64,000 bases of DNA, from assembly GCA_026874595.1 (NCBI GenBank), contig CM049306.1:35668019-35732018 (forward strand). Direction: 5' to 3'. Numbering within the stretch: the first letter of the stretch is position 1; the number at the start of each line of letters is the position of its first letter. The notes under the pieces were generated by a model. That model had not been told where the DNA came from and ran no database searches. It worked only from the letters and a program-made list of their open reading frames with translations. This DNA comes from Sipunculus nudus. Taxonomy: Eukaryota > Annelida > Sipuncula > Golfingiida > Sipunculidae. The translations under genes and the position numbers were made by a program. Positions 25,147 through 36,860 of this stretch are shown in pieces.

Positions 25147-26876
25147 TGTGTGCCATTCATTTTTACCTCAATGTATAGGAAAATAAGTGTCTAGGAAATT
25201 ATACGGGTGGGAGCTACCTTCCCGGATAACTTAAATGACTAGAGATTACCACTGCTTATAGATTAAATAACACATCCCCTGAAGAAAACTGTAAAGGAAC
25301 ATACACATTTATAATAGTTTGTGCATTATCTCACGCCATTAGTTCATTAGTTTGGCTGAATGCAACATTCTTCTGGCGAAACCATCCCTGTACACTGACA
25401 ATCTCCAATTCACCTGTGTCATTCATTGTTATGGTTCTGTGTGTGAGTAAATACAGTCCATGTGTGTCTGTCTACCATAACAAAACTGTAGACCATAACT
25501 AGAATTCTGATCTTGCGCTTGCACAATTCCCAAACCAGGAGAAATTATATGACAGAAAAAAAACTGAGAAACACTGTGTTGATGCTTCGTGTGAAATCTT
25601 GATTTGAAAAGTAGCGCGTTATGGTCACCAGTTGGTGTGCGCGCTATGTTTATATTTGTACCACTGATCTCGCAAACCTTACATCACTTATGTGAAAGAG
25701 TTCTCAAACGCTTTACAATGAAATATTAGCAGATATAATCATATTTTAAGGAGAAAAAAAATCAAGCTATATATACAAATCATATAACACCATATGTGTA
25801 TATTAAATATACTTGGTATGTGAATAGGTACATTTAATATAAACAAAAAATAATTTTAGACGATCCCAAACTGTTCAGAGAACTTAGTTTGTGTGTTAAT
25901 ATGTAAATACAATTAAAAAAAATAACCTTTCTTATCCTCTTGCCCTGCTTACTTTGTTTGTGTTACGGTCAAAGTTTATAATTTAACATTTTAAATAGCA
26001 TTTTAATACAAGCTGAAAGACATGTCAAAACTGAATAAAAAAATTGGCACCATGTTTTTAAGGCTTCATAGAAAGGTGAAGAACAAAAATGCATGGGGTG
26101 TCACATTTTTACAAACAAAATTTACTCAGGACGAATTTGCTACATATGCCCCTACACTTGTAACCTCGGTATATATCTTCGAAAGTCTTATGCCAAATAT
26201 ACGGATATGATATAAAATATATGCTTCCTGTAATTAAAGAAAGGCTAATATTGTAAATGTGATCAGATGGTTTATATATTGTCTCTCGGATATGAACCTT
26301 CAAGGCCCGTGAATATTTAACCTCGCGCATATGAAGCTAACAACGGTAATACATTTTGGGCTTTAACTTGTTTTACCGATGAAAATATAGTCAATGTAAG
26401 ATCAGAAAGGAAAATATTTTATGTAGTTCTGAATGGACTAGTTTACGAGTAGTAAGACTTCGTTGAAAGGGCAGATAAAGGTAAAATTAAACGTAAAGGA
26501 TTACCTTTTCTAACTCCTTTTTGAGCTCTTTCCGTTCTTTGGCCATATCTTTGATAAACTCAAGGTCTACAAGTCTGGTGGCTTTTTCTTTGTCATGGTC
26601 ATAGGGGCAGGGTATCGCCCCGCAGTAGTAACAGCACGGATGATCGGCTAGGTGGCCGTACAGTCGGAGGTGAGCTTTGTCCAGGTTGCCCGGCCACTCT
26701 GGGGGTCGCACCCTCCAGTGCAGCTCGTAAGGGTGCTTCCGTGGCTGATGTAGCATCATACCGGAAGGCAGTTCATCAATGCCCGGGATCAAACTCATTA
26801 CGTCTGGACAGACCGAGGATAAGTTACTCCCCGAGGAACAGCGTTTATCCATCGATGGTAACACTTCTGTCGCCAT
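18922..26876 (-). CDS. Coiled-coil protein with Cys/His-rich N-terminal part, five exons
   Basis: Minus-strand gene; exons in transcript order are 26876-26505, 21674-21612, 20884-20822, 20078-19989 and 19647-18922 (stop at 18924-18922). Every exon is a multiple of three, all junctions are phase 0 and all splice sites are GT-AG (for example donor GAAAAG|GTAATC, acceptor TTTCAG|CTT). The predicted product is 437 residues. Residues 1-124 hold an acidic/Ser start, a Pro-rich RPPEWPGNLDK stretch and HPCCYYCGAIPCPYDHD, with Cys and His spaced like a small zinc site. Residues from about 105 to 375 are a near-continuous coiled coil rich in Leu, Glu, Lys and Gln. The C-terminal tail is basic and Ser-rich (RRVKSAMGRRPSVSSSLS). 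It is probably a structural or scaffold protein. I do not recognise the family. A further small exon in the 4.8-kb intron 21675-26504 cannot be excluded. Confidence 0.87.
23316..23375. repeat. (AAT)n microsatellite
   Basis: About 17 AAT units in the largest intron of the coiled-coil gene, ending in an imperfect AAAAATAATAAC segment. Confidence 0.95.
23783..23801. repeat. Poly-C tract
   Basis: A run of about 19 C in the coiled-coil gene intron. Similar C or G runs occur at 6760-6772, 31567-31580, 31612-31626, 54101-54112 and 50847-50858. Lengths of such runs are prone to sequencing error. Confidence 0.85.
24827..25142. repeat. TA and GT microsatellite cluster in intron
   Basis: (TA)n at 24827-24848 and 24872-24921, then after a unique stretch (TA)n at 25087-25114 passing directly into (GT)n at 25115-25142. 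The unique stretch between holds GGCGTCACTCC and its near reverse complement GAGTAAGCGTGACGCC (24978-24993 and 25038-25048), a small inverted repeat. Confidence 0.9.
26505..26876 (-). CDS. First coding exon of the coiled-coil gene
   Basis: Starts at ATG (26876-26874) and encodes 124 residues before donor GTAATC. Key feature: Cys at five places within CCYYCGAIPCPYDHD and nearby, plus flanking His residues (HLADHP, YDHD). The end (ELKKELEK) enters the coiled coil and continues in register into LRQEICRLQEK of the next exon. Confidence 0.87.
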
Positions 26877-26884
26877 TTTTCATT

Positions 26885-26962
26885 TACAGATCTTCCAATT
26901 CCCGATGTCCAAGATCAATTCCCGATTCCTAATGTCCAAGATCGATTCCCAATTCCCAATCG
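26885..26962. repeat. Short imperfect tandem repeat at the 5' flank of the coiled-coil gene
   Basis: Units of roughly 25-30 bp with AATTCCCGATGTCCAAGATC, CCTAATGTCCAAGATCG and CCCAATTCCCAATCGG, lying within 90 bp upstream of the start codon. It is probably in the 5'UTR or core promoter. Confidence 0.6.
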
Positions 26963-29366
26963 GTAAATCGTCTATGAAAGGTTAAAGGATCTCCTGGACT
27001 AACATTATGATGTTAAACCTTGTTACTTTCCCAACATGGGCGATCTTATTTGGGATAAGCTTCTAAATATACCATTTACGAATATTGCAGGAATGTTTGA
27101 AAAAAAGCTCTGCTTGTGCGGATCAAACAGCCTGAAAACATTTGGTAGTTCTGAAAGGCTCACCTGTCCGTCGCAACTGCATGCGGGTTCAATCTTGCAT
27201 GTGCAATTTATTTCAGTGAGTCAGTATGAGTTTCTAAGGTGAGTCAAGCAGCTCAGCTCCTTGGTTTCCAGGACAACGGATCTTAAGCCTTATTCTGCAA
27301 GTTAACGGTAGGCCATAAAGGTTTTATTCTCCTCTTCGCGATCATCAACGCAGCGCAACTTTTCACGAGAGTTGAACAAACACGTTCTAAAAATATCGCT
27401 TCAGTCAACGATCACCTGCGTGGCGCTACTTTTGACGACAGATCAGCAAACATATGGGTAAAATATTCGTTATCTGCGCTCAGTAGTCCAAAGTGCTTGT
27501 TCAATCTGACATTTGATGTATAACCCAGATGTGCTCCAACAGACATAATAAAGAGACCGCAAGAACAACCGTGGCACTCCAAGGCTATAAGTAACGACAA
27601 GTTGATGAGCTTGTAGGTTCGTGTGTGGCAAATCAATTGTGCATATAGAAACACAAGCACGTTGTATTGTCAGATAATGCCAGCTATGTCACTAATACGC
27701 TCCATGATTAATGAACGGACATTTGCGCTCGGGAGTCACGCACAGGAACGCACTTTGATTAGAAGCAATATTAACTCACACTGTATATATACTCAGAAAG
27801 TCCAATCCACAGTACTGTGTATATATACATGTATTTGAAGAAAAGTTTGCAATGGCAGTGACACCGATGGACACTCTCTGTATTTAAATTCAAATTTCAA
27901 TGTCTTTAATATTATGGCAAGTCAAAAATCACCGTAAAAGAGAATTGTAAAACGTTTTGTTAAAATTTTTTTGTTTAACATAATTATTTTTTATCGCGTA
28001 AATTATCCTCCAATACATCAAAATCAAAGTTAAAAAAGTACTCCTATGAAATTACGACTGCTTCCCTTGGAATATTTTCACTTCCGTTCTCACCTTTCAT
28101 GGGAGCACGTTTTTTTTTTCAAAATTAAATGACACAAGAACAATTAATATTCCACAGTGATATGTCACGGCGAGACAGATTATCCGTTCGTAAAAATATG
28201 TTAAGTATCCTCAAATGACTACACAGCGTACAACCTGTAGACGTATTCTAGTTTGAATTCGTCGGCTCTATTCTTTTACAAAGTGAAGCCAGATTGCAGG
28301 ATACGCAAATTCAAAGGCCCTGCATCAGACTTACTGAATTGTGTGAAATGGGTCATTAGCTGACCGAGATCCTCACGATATGTCCGCGGTCGATATTTAG
28401 GGGAAAACGTATTATTGTATGTTCTCCGTCCCCGCGACGTCTAATATCACTCCACAAGTATTTTTAGCAGGTAAAAGAATCCGGAAAGTTTGCCTTATCG
28501 ATAGATGTCGTTAAGAAGACGCCAGTTACTAACCAGGCCGGAGAGCCAAATTTGAAGCGTCGTCGCACCGGCGTGCGGAGACCAGTCCAGCTAAATCCTT
28601 GTGGTACATGTAAACGCATAAATAGGCGGACGTGCGAAGCCGACCTCCATGGTGCTAACACTAATATAATACCTTCATTTGATATCAATTCATCGTTGTA
28701 CATAATACAAATAAACGGCAAGCTCGCCAGAACCTGGCATTTATTACATAGCTTCGCCCGAACCTTGTTTACCGGCTTGAATCCCTTGCTACCCGCTTTT
28801 GTGGTGATCCCTCGCCCCCTGTGGATTATACCATTCAGTGGGTTTCTCGTCTCGGCTTGATAATCCATACCTTATTTATGTGTCACTGGAACTTAAAGGC
28901 TGGAGCGGATTAGGTTTGGTGCTAATCCATAAAAGATTTATACAACTCGGGATTTGTTAGTTTGCTATTTCTTTGTACACCGGGGCATGCGGTCACATGC
29001 TTTCATACGTAAGTAAATTAGGGCTGACCGTGGCTTGCGTTGGCGAATGTACATGGTGGCCTCTCCCACCTCGTCAGCTAGCTAAGTTTTACAGTGAATA
29101 TATATATATATATTTGCCGTTTTAGCTATAATTTAGTTAACTGAATTTTAAATGTTAAAATGTTCTCTGTAGAAGGCCGTTCCTTATGCAAATAATATCA
29201 TCACAATCTAGATAGCGTATAGGATTTAGCTAAATAGACCACTAATTATGTACACATTAAAACCGACATGAAATCTGGTAAGGAAAATTTCTATATTTAT
29301 AAAAAGATCAAATGTGAATATTGAAAATTATGCAATGTTCTTATGTAACAATCAATGATGTCTCCA
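26963..29366. other. Intergenic stretch, no supported gene
   Basis: The open frames at 27412-27660, 28464-28868 and 28552-28860 have no recognised motifs, and the last two overlap on opposite strands. No repeat with a second copy in the window was found here. Confidence 0.4.
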
Positions 29367-29369
29367 TTA

Positions 29370-29678
29370 GGCAAAGAAAGGTATGGTTCTCGGGCACTTT
29401 TTTTCAGAAATCAGTGCGGGCGGTCGATATTTTATTTTTGACCTTCTTAATTGTATGTTTCGATAAAATGTCATATGATCAGGGAAAAGCATGAAAAATA
29501 ACAGATTGTTTTTGCTAAACAGATAAAAGCCCAGCATAACAAAAAAGGGAAATCTGATCAAAATTGTATCATTTTATCTTCTTGATAGATGAAAAAAAAA
29601 GAGTTTGATTCGGGGGGGGGGGGGGGGGTTCAATTGACGCGGGCGGTGCCTGAGAACCAAACCTTTTATTTTTTGGCC
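29370..29678. mobile_element. PIF/Harbinger-like MITE, family A copy 1
   Basis: About 309 bp. The left end (GGCAAAGAAAGGTATGG, TTCTCGGGCA) is the imperfect inverse of the right end (TGCCTGAGAACC, AAACCTTTTATTTTTTGGCC). TTA flanks both sides (29367-29369 and 29679-29681). A 3-bp TTA duplication and GG.. termini are typical of PIF/Harbinger. It has an internal poly-G run at 29613-29628 and no open frame. A second copy follows 160 bp downstream and a third lies at 59575. Confidence 0.75.
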
Positions 29679-29837
29679 TTAAACTGTACTCAATTTTAAA
29701 AATAAAATTAAGATCAAGTGTAAATATTTAATTATGAAACCTTAAAATTTTATATTCATTGAGGCCTTTGATACACTTTACTTGATTTCAAACATTAACA
29801 TGAAAATATTTTCCTGTTAGCCTTGTGAAACATGCAA

Positions 29838-30124
29838 GGCCCAAAAAAAAATAAATAAGGTATGGTTCTCAGGCATTCTTTTTTTCAGAAATCAGTGCTG
29901 GCGGGCGGTATTATATTTTTTACCTTTTTTCAATGATTCGATAAAATGTCTCTAGTTTAGGTAAAAGCATGAACATTACAAATTTTTTGTCTAAATTGGT
30001 GAAAGCACTACATAAATTGTATTATTTATCTTCATAAAAGATAAAAATCAAAATAAATGTTTGATGCGGGGGGTTAAAATTGACGCGGGCGGTGCCTGAA
30101 AAACATGCCTTTTATTTTTTGGCC
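29838..30124. mobile_element. PIF/Harbinger-like MITE, family A copy 2
   Basis: About 287 bp in the same orientation as copy 1, with the same terminal inverted repeats (GGCCC..GGTATGGTTCTCAGGCA at left, GACGCGGGCGGTGCCTG..TTTTTTGGCC at right) and the shared internal TTCGATAAAATGTC block. No target duplication is clear. Confidence 0.75.
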
Positions 30125-32054
30125 TACGACGCAGTATTATAAAATGTAATTATACTGTGTAACTAAAGCGCAGTGAGAGACCCAATATACATCTGCCGAT
30201 ACCCTCATCAAATATTGTTACGCTCCCGAGGCAGCGGAAATCTTGCGCTTCTAAAGAAGCAACTGATTTTCACGCTACCAGCTTTGACCGTTTATGATAT
30301 ATTTAGACACCAGATGGCGGTTTGTTGTCCACTGAAATAAACGTGCGTACGATGTGACAAGCAGCCAATCAGATGCCAATAAAGAAACACTCGACAGGCA
30401 TCCTGGCTCCGCCCATTGCCGCACTTCAAGCGCCGTTTGATGAGTTTCCGGTCGAATTTAAATTGCTCCCTCTGCATTCTCGCATCATCGACCGATTCGA
30501 TTATGACATTATGACTGTGTTAGCGTAGCCGTGTATCTGTTGTCTGCAGAACAGAAACCAGCCAGCGAGGTGTGCACGCAGCCTTTATTGTTACGTTTCT
30601 TTTGAATTACAGCTCACCGGTCGAGCATTCTATGTGCCCAAGGCCCTAAGCAAACCACGTCAGGGGCAATTCTCTCTGAGCCTGTGGCCTGTTTAGACGG
30701 TTACGCTTGGGGATGAGCTGTCACTCAAAAAGAAATGAATTTGATTGGCTCCGTGTATTCCTCGCTTGGCTTTGTCTTCCAGCACAAAGTTTCATCTGAT
30801 TGGACAAAAATACAGTGCTCCCCTCTGGTGTTGCAAAGCAGGATACGAGGTCACAACAAACAGCGCCTTACGATATAGGAAGTAGCCCTATAGGTAAAGC
30901 GCTGTGTAAAGAGCGTACAAATATTGTGTGCTATTGAGTGCAGGGAGGATATGACTGCAAGCACTGACAAGACATGCGTATCGCGGTCACAAACTCTATG
31001 ACCGTATCATAGGCCAGCTCTGCTCGCTGGAACAAAGGCGGGCCATTATACCAGTAAATGACTCTCGCCCTTGGCTAAGATAAACAAATTACCCCATCTC
31101 ACAATCTCAAAAAGTCAAAGAACAAAGACTTAATTTGATGATCCTGATTATGTTAAAAAATGAATGAATGGCTTGCGTGCTTAACTTAATTTAGTGGATA
31201 AACCTCCACAAATTTCATAACCGTTTTAAACTTTTGGTAACAGAAGAACAACCCAAATTACCTACCAACGACGATTAAACCATTGTAAAAATTTTATAGT
31301 GTTCACTTTAATTTCATTTCTCCAAATAAGAGGTGATCGTAAGATTTGCTATATATATGCTTTATTTACAAAACTGAATTATCCTGTATTTTTACCCTTT
31401 CCTATCCCTGAGAGCTCCTATCCCCGCCAATTACAAATCACGGATCCTCCTTATATTTATATGCATTTATAATGTGTATATGTGTACACTCCTGATAGCT
31501 GGAATAATTCCATCCTTTTAAAAAACAAGCATTTTTTTGGTTTTTTTTTTCTGTGCATATATGTGGACCCCCCCCCCCCCTTAGAGCTAAATGTAATTGA
31601 ATTTTATAACACCCCCCCCCCCCCCCAGGGGTAAGTGTGTATGACTTATGAGGGAGCTGACGAAGTTCAATCAGCGATCCGCTGAGTTCCCAACAACGAC
31701 CCGATTGGACGTCCATAGAAATTGCATAACAAACAACACACGCTTGGCCTTCGTTATAATGTAAAGCAGATTATCGTATATGGCGGCGGTTGCCTGTAAA
31801 TATGTCAAGAGCCCTTCAGAATCGTAGCACATGTTTTGAACCCATTATACTGTAGCCTGTACGTGCCTAATATCTGCTGTGTCTTATTTTATGAGATACA
31901 GTCGTAACTCGGTAATCTGACGCTAAATATAATAAACTTAACGGGTTTTCAAGTAACAATAGTGGTTATGGACGCTCTTGCAAGAAAACGGGGTCTGATT
32001 GTTGGAAATACAGCAAAACCTCGAAAATATGCATAGGCACTTGACACAATATTA
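30125..32054. other. Intergenic stretch with several CCAAT-like boxes
   Basis: No supported gene. CCAAT or ATTGG motifs stand at about 30364, 30376, 30743 and 30797 in a locally GC-richer stretch (30.2-30.9 kb), which could be promoter-like, but there is no exon beside it that I can support. Two poly-C runs lie at about 31567 and 31612. Confidence 0.3.
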
Positions 32055-32467
32055 ACCCGGTGAGCGATATTACAAGCGTCACAGGACCAATTCCCCGGTC
32101 ACCTACCTCACCAACCTTCCAACTAATTAAACATAGTTCCCTTACTTTGACTGCCCATTAACCTAAATTATGCTTTAATCACCTCTATTTAAGGCTTAAA
32201 ACAACTTTTCAATCTTCCAACTTAGCCGATTCGTCGAAGAGATCGTCATGATTGTTCATGAATATTCAAACATCAGGAACAACAGGCCACATTATGCTGG
32301 TGTCTTCATAATTACGTGGATGTCGAGTTTTATTAGCATACGGGGGTCAACGTATAAAGCTGACCCAATAATCAAATAAGTCTACTTTGTACGCAGGATA
32401 CTCACAGACCACTTCATATTCACCATACTTCTCCCGGAAGTGATGCTTGTAATATCGCTCACCCGGT
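32055..32467. mobile_element. 413-bp MITE with about 29-bp terminal inverted repeats
   Basis: The left terminus (32055-32084: ACCCGGTGAGCG then ATATTACAAGCGTCAC) is the inverse of the right terminus (32438-32467: GTGATGCTTG then TAATATCGCTCACCCGGT) with two mismatches. No open frame lies between. The superfamily is not clear from the ends. Confidence 0.75.
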
Positions 32468-32485
32468 GAATACATTGTGTCAAAT

Positions 32486-32660
32486 GTCCGTGAAATTAAG
32501 ACCACCATCGGGACCTCGATAAGGTGGTTACTTTTGCCAGGTGGTCGTGTAAGCGAGGTCTTATATAATGAGCGAAAAGGAATCGGGGCTGGTATAAAAA
32601 GTGTTTGTTTTTTACGGTGGTCGCTGAACGGAGGCAGTCGTTAGGTGAAGTTTGACTGTA
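32486..32660. mobile_element. Tc1/mariner-type MITE, family B copy 1
   Basis: About 175 bp with inverted ends of the TACAGTRAAACTTCG..GACCACC type. Left side: GTGAAATTAAGACCACCATCG. Right side: GGTGAAGTTTGACTGTA. It shares GGGACCTCGATAAGGTGG and TATATAATGAGCGAAAAGG with the other two copies. A TA next to CAGT is typical of Tc1/mariner elements. Confidence 0.7.
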
Positions 32661-33396
32661 ATTCTCGTCCATGCTGGTGTCTTCATAATCACGGGGATGT
32701 CGAGTATTCTCTAATGTATGGAATTGTAGTTTTGTTTACCAAACCCTTTTGGCTGAAAACGCACCGACTCTGTAATGATTATTGTGTTTTCACAATAACC
32801 TGATATATAGTGTAATGTGGAGCCAAACTGTTAACAAGTCTGTGAGTTCCGATGTGAGGTATGACAGTAAAACGCCTCAACCGAACCACGTTGGAATTTT
32901 TGTAGAGAACGAAAGCAGGGACCGAACTACATGACAGCATTATCATAATATTCGCTTCGTTTCATCATCTCCTTGTAAAATAGTTGGAACCCTTTATGGA
33001 CTCGCTGGAGGAGCAGGTTGGGCTTTGTCTTATTTACCTCTTAAAACGTCTACTGTTGAAAACAATAGGATCAGTTCGTTAAAACCTGTATCACATGTTA
33101 ATTAGGTGCGAGTGATGAAAACGACCCATTTACTTGGGGTGGGATATTTTAAGGAAAAATCTTGTTTGGACAAGTTATTTATGTCGCATTTACCCAGGTT
33201 TATTTCGACGAGGTCGATTTGTGCCTTCCACACTGCAATTTACAGTCGGATTTCCAAAGGTCAATTATCATGTCACAGCTGTCTAATAGAACAGAATGTA
33301 TTAAGGAACTGTTAGTCGGGCAATAATGGGTTACAAAGAACAGAAAAACGAAATAATCTTTTCTCTTCGAGTCAGTCTGTGATTTATATACATGTA

Positions 33397-33556
33397 TATA
33401 GTAAAATCTTGATATTATGACCACCACAGGGACCTTGATAAATTGGACGCATTTGCGAGGTGTTCGCCTGAGCGAGGTTTTATATAAAGGGGAAAATAGG
33501 GACCCGTGAAAAGTGGTGGTTGTTTTGAGTTGGTCGTTAGGCGAGGTATAACTGTA
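33397..33556. mobile_element. Tc1/mariner-type MITE, family B copy 2
   Basis: About 160 bp. Left side: AGTAAAATCTTGATATTATG then ACCACC. Right side: GGTCGTTAGGCGAGGTATAACTGTA. The interior matches the other copies (GGGACCTTGATAAATTGG, GGTTTTATATAAAGGGGAAA). Confidence 0.72.
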
Positions 33557-33577
33557 CATATATATATATATATATAT

Positions 33578-33639
<62 letters not shown>
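33557..33639. repeat. (TA)n followed by (GA)n microsatellite
   Basis: (TA)n at 33557-33578, a short ATGG link, then (GA)n at 33582-33639. Long Ser-Leu open frames across it on the minus strand are artefacts of the repeat. Confidence 0.95.
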
Positions 33640-33643
<4 letters not shown>

Positions 33644-34988
33644 GGATGAAATTCCGTGGGAGCGAACGCGTTTAACCTTGTACAACACGTCAGTATTTCG
33701 TGAATATCAGATATATCGGACACAAGGCCACGCATATATATATTTATAAAGCTTACATCGTGTAGGTGTGAGGCCGTTAATATTGATAGGAACTCAGGCT
33801 GGCATACTCCGGTGGCTTCAATCCGCACGCTCTCCGGACTGTATTGTTAGTACAACCTGTTCTAGTGGCTTACAGATTAAAGCTGACGGTAAATAGGACG
33901 TGATTATTCACACAATATCATAGATCTACGGGGGGCCTGCGTCAACATAATACGAACAACATAAGAATAGAGAACTAATGTCGTTGACTATGTTTTTGAC
34001 ACTGTACCGTGGTATGTTGATATGCCGACTGTTGTGTTTTTCAACACAAATGCTTTGGATAAATATGAACCCGAGAGCCCTGTCAATAAAACCAGGTATT
34101 TAGTGTGCCTTAGCGCTTGAAGCGTGTTTGTAAGAAAATGTATATAACATTTGTCGATGACTTCCACGCGCTCTCTGGCAAACAGGTGTCAGAACTAAAA
34201 GATCCTGTGCGGACTTGTCAAATATGACATGTGTTTTCACATTAGCGCTGTTCAAAATAATTTCATACAGATTCGGCCCGGATCATAAATAAAGCACGTT
34301 TAAACTTCTTTCCACACAGTTTTTTTCCGTCCGTTTAAAAAATCAATGGACAAATACCTATAGATTCGTTGCAACAGTCAAGGCACGCAGGCAGACAAGC
34401 AGACACCGATTCTTAATTCTGGTATGAAATTTCTATTAGTTCTAGAAAACGCCATTTTCCCCGTACTAACTCTGTACCAATAATTTCGACATGCGACCTG
34501 GGAAATCCTGGTTTTTGTCTTTACGTAAAACCCCCATGAGCGCTTTTGCACCAAAAAAAAAAAAAAAAATTGGATAAAAAACCGGTTATCCATTCTAACT
34601 CGATAAGGGTGCGGGGATGTGACACAAAATTACTCCGAGATCAACGTAAAGGAGAGTATTATCATCGGAGAGAGCTTGGTGGACATTTAAAGGAAAAGTT
34701 AAGAGCGGAATAACGCTGGTTTTACCACGCCCATATACTTAAATTATAACAGGTTTATGTCTTTGACATGCATATGTGTGTTATTTTCATTTGAGGCTAA
34801 GATTTCATCAAATAAATCCAAGTCATGGAATTTTCGTTCCTTGCTTGAGGTTTTATCTATACAAAAGTGCAAAAACAGGAAACCAAGTTTCTAACTTCCG
34901 TTCTGTCCATAATTATGTAGGATATAAAAATTTGATACAAAAATGGTATAAGAATTTGAAAAAAAGGCGTAATTTCGGATGTTATACA
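33640..34988. other. Intergenic stretch, nothing supported
   Basis: No open frame with motifs, and no repeat with a second copy seen in the window. A poly-A run stands at 34551-34569. Confidence 0.4.
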
Positions 34989-35012
34989 ATGATAGGTGGC
35001 GCCACCTATCAT
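34989..35012. repeat. Perfect 24-bp palindrome
   Basis: The half-site ATGATAGGTGGC is followed directly by its exact reverse complement, with no spacer. The centre is GGCGCC. Confidence 0.95.
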
Positions 35013-36220
35013 ACCAGGCATGTGATGAATACACCTATCCTGTAATATTTTGTGCTTATAGCTGCTGCCATTCCTGTATATTTGTGAAATACAGTACTAA
35101 TATTATCCACATTTTTACTATAAAGGCATTAGCCACACTAATTTAAATTCCCTAACTTTGGGAAATTCCTAACCATGCTATAGACCCTCAAATTTTAATA
35201 TTTACTAACTTCCCTGGTAGATAACTACAAGTTATGAAAAAAAAACATGTCTACTTATAGAAATTAAAGGGGGCTGATCAACAATGATAAACAATTTGAA
35301 ATGGAAAAGTCACCTATTATTAGACCATACGTATACTTAAAAAAAAACTACTGTGAAATACCGTATTAAGAAACGCCAGTCATGTCAAAAGTATTATCCA
35401 TTCTTAAGTGAAAAAATGTGTTAAGTTATTATACGTGATGTTTGATAAGACTGTTTACATTGGGCCCCGGTTTTTGGATGGCTTCAAATACAGGTAAAAT
35501 GACACTTCAAAGATTAAAAAAATTTTTTTTTTACCTAAATATGAGTTTTAAGCTAATTTTTACTTGATAAGGACCGGATACACACTTCAGGCACGCAGTT
35601 TGTTCATGACATGTCTTCGTGAATAAATCAAAGTCATGACCCTTAGTATAAAGCAAGGCTTATTTAACAAATGTTTCATTTGCAGCCTGAGTTTCTCCGT
35701 TTAGGCCAGGGTTTCAGTGTGTTCTGGTAACCATTGCGCCAATTAAACTGAATAAAATTTTATAATGTAATGGAAAGTTAACGCCCAGAAACAAAAAATG
35801 ACAGACTGACAGACAGACAGACAGACATGGCCAAATCATTTCCCCCTAATCCCCCATTCTTTGAGAGTGGAGGACGATCTGACCAAGCGTTTTTTGTAGC
35901 AAATATTGACCCGATGATAGTGCCATCTGGCGACAAAGAACTTAAATACTCTCTTACAGTAACAAAGAGATATCTTCTATGTCGAACGCGCATTTTGAAA
36001 ACTTCATAACTGCCCAAATTAAAAAAAAATGTGTTCCTATAATAACGGGAAGGAGTAATGTTCTAAGTAAACAAACAGCAACACAACCACGGACGTCATC
36101 TTGGTCGAGAACTGCCGTCTGGACATACAACAACGGCAACCTACGGTTATCAACTTGTTTCTTCAATACAGCTATACAATGTGTATTTTTCTGTTACACA
36201 TATTTACTTATTTTATTATC

Positions 36221-36222
<2 letters not shown>

Positions 36223-36270
<48 letters not shown>
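36223..36270. repeat. (TA)n microsatellite
   Basis: About 23 TA units. Confidence 0.95.
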
Positions 36271-36273
<3 letters not shown>

Positions 36274-36582
36274 TATGTATACATGTTTATATATGTAATT
36301 GTCAAAACAAAAACAAGGGATAGTTTGCTCACAAATATTGTTATATTTATTTGATCAACACATACAGGTGAAACAATCTCAAACATTTAACTTAATTTTT
36401 TCAGTATATGAACGATATTTAAATTTGAAATATTGCATATAAACCTATGGGTAACATATAATCTAATGCAGCTGATAGTCTAAGTTTACCAATATACCTG
36501 TATTTCTTTTACGATGTATTTCAATAATATTCTGTCCCATACCGATGAGAGTATTCAACATGATATGTGTCTCATGATCTGC

Positions 36583-36647
36583 GTATATAATAATAATAAT
36601 AGTAGTAATAATAATAAAAATAAAAATAATAATAATAATAATCATAA

Positions 36648-36689
<42 letters not shown>

Positions 36690-36707
36690 TAATTATTATT
36701 ATTATTA

Positions 36708-36741
<34 letters not shown>

Positions 36742-36860
36742 ACAATAATAATTTAAGTAATAATTTATATGTATAATAACAATAATAATTATAATAATAA
36801 AAATGACAATAATAATAATAATTATAATAATAATAATTAAAATAATAATTTATATGTATA
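36583..36860. repeat. (AAT)n / (ATT)n inverted microsatellite complex
   Basis: AAT-type repeats on the plus strand at about 36583-36692 turn into ATT-type repeats at 36693-36740, then back to AAT-type mixtures to about 36850. The two blocks are reverse complements and can form a long hairpin. Confidence 0.9.

Noticed and set aside
28464-28868. 134-codon minus and 102-codon plus frames over the same DNA
   Set aside because: Opposite-strand overlap, no motif and no splice or promoter support; at most one could be real and neither is supported.
33200-33828. Minus-strand frames of 162 and 137 codons rich in Ser-Leu
   Set aside because: The core is the (GA)n and (TA)n microsatellite. The flanks have no motif, and the two frames overlap in different phases.
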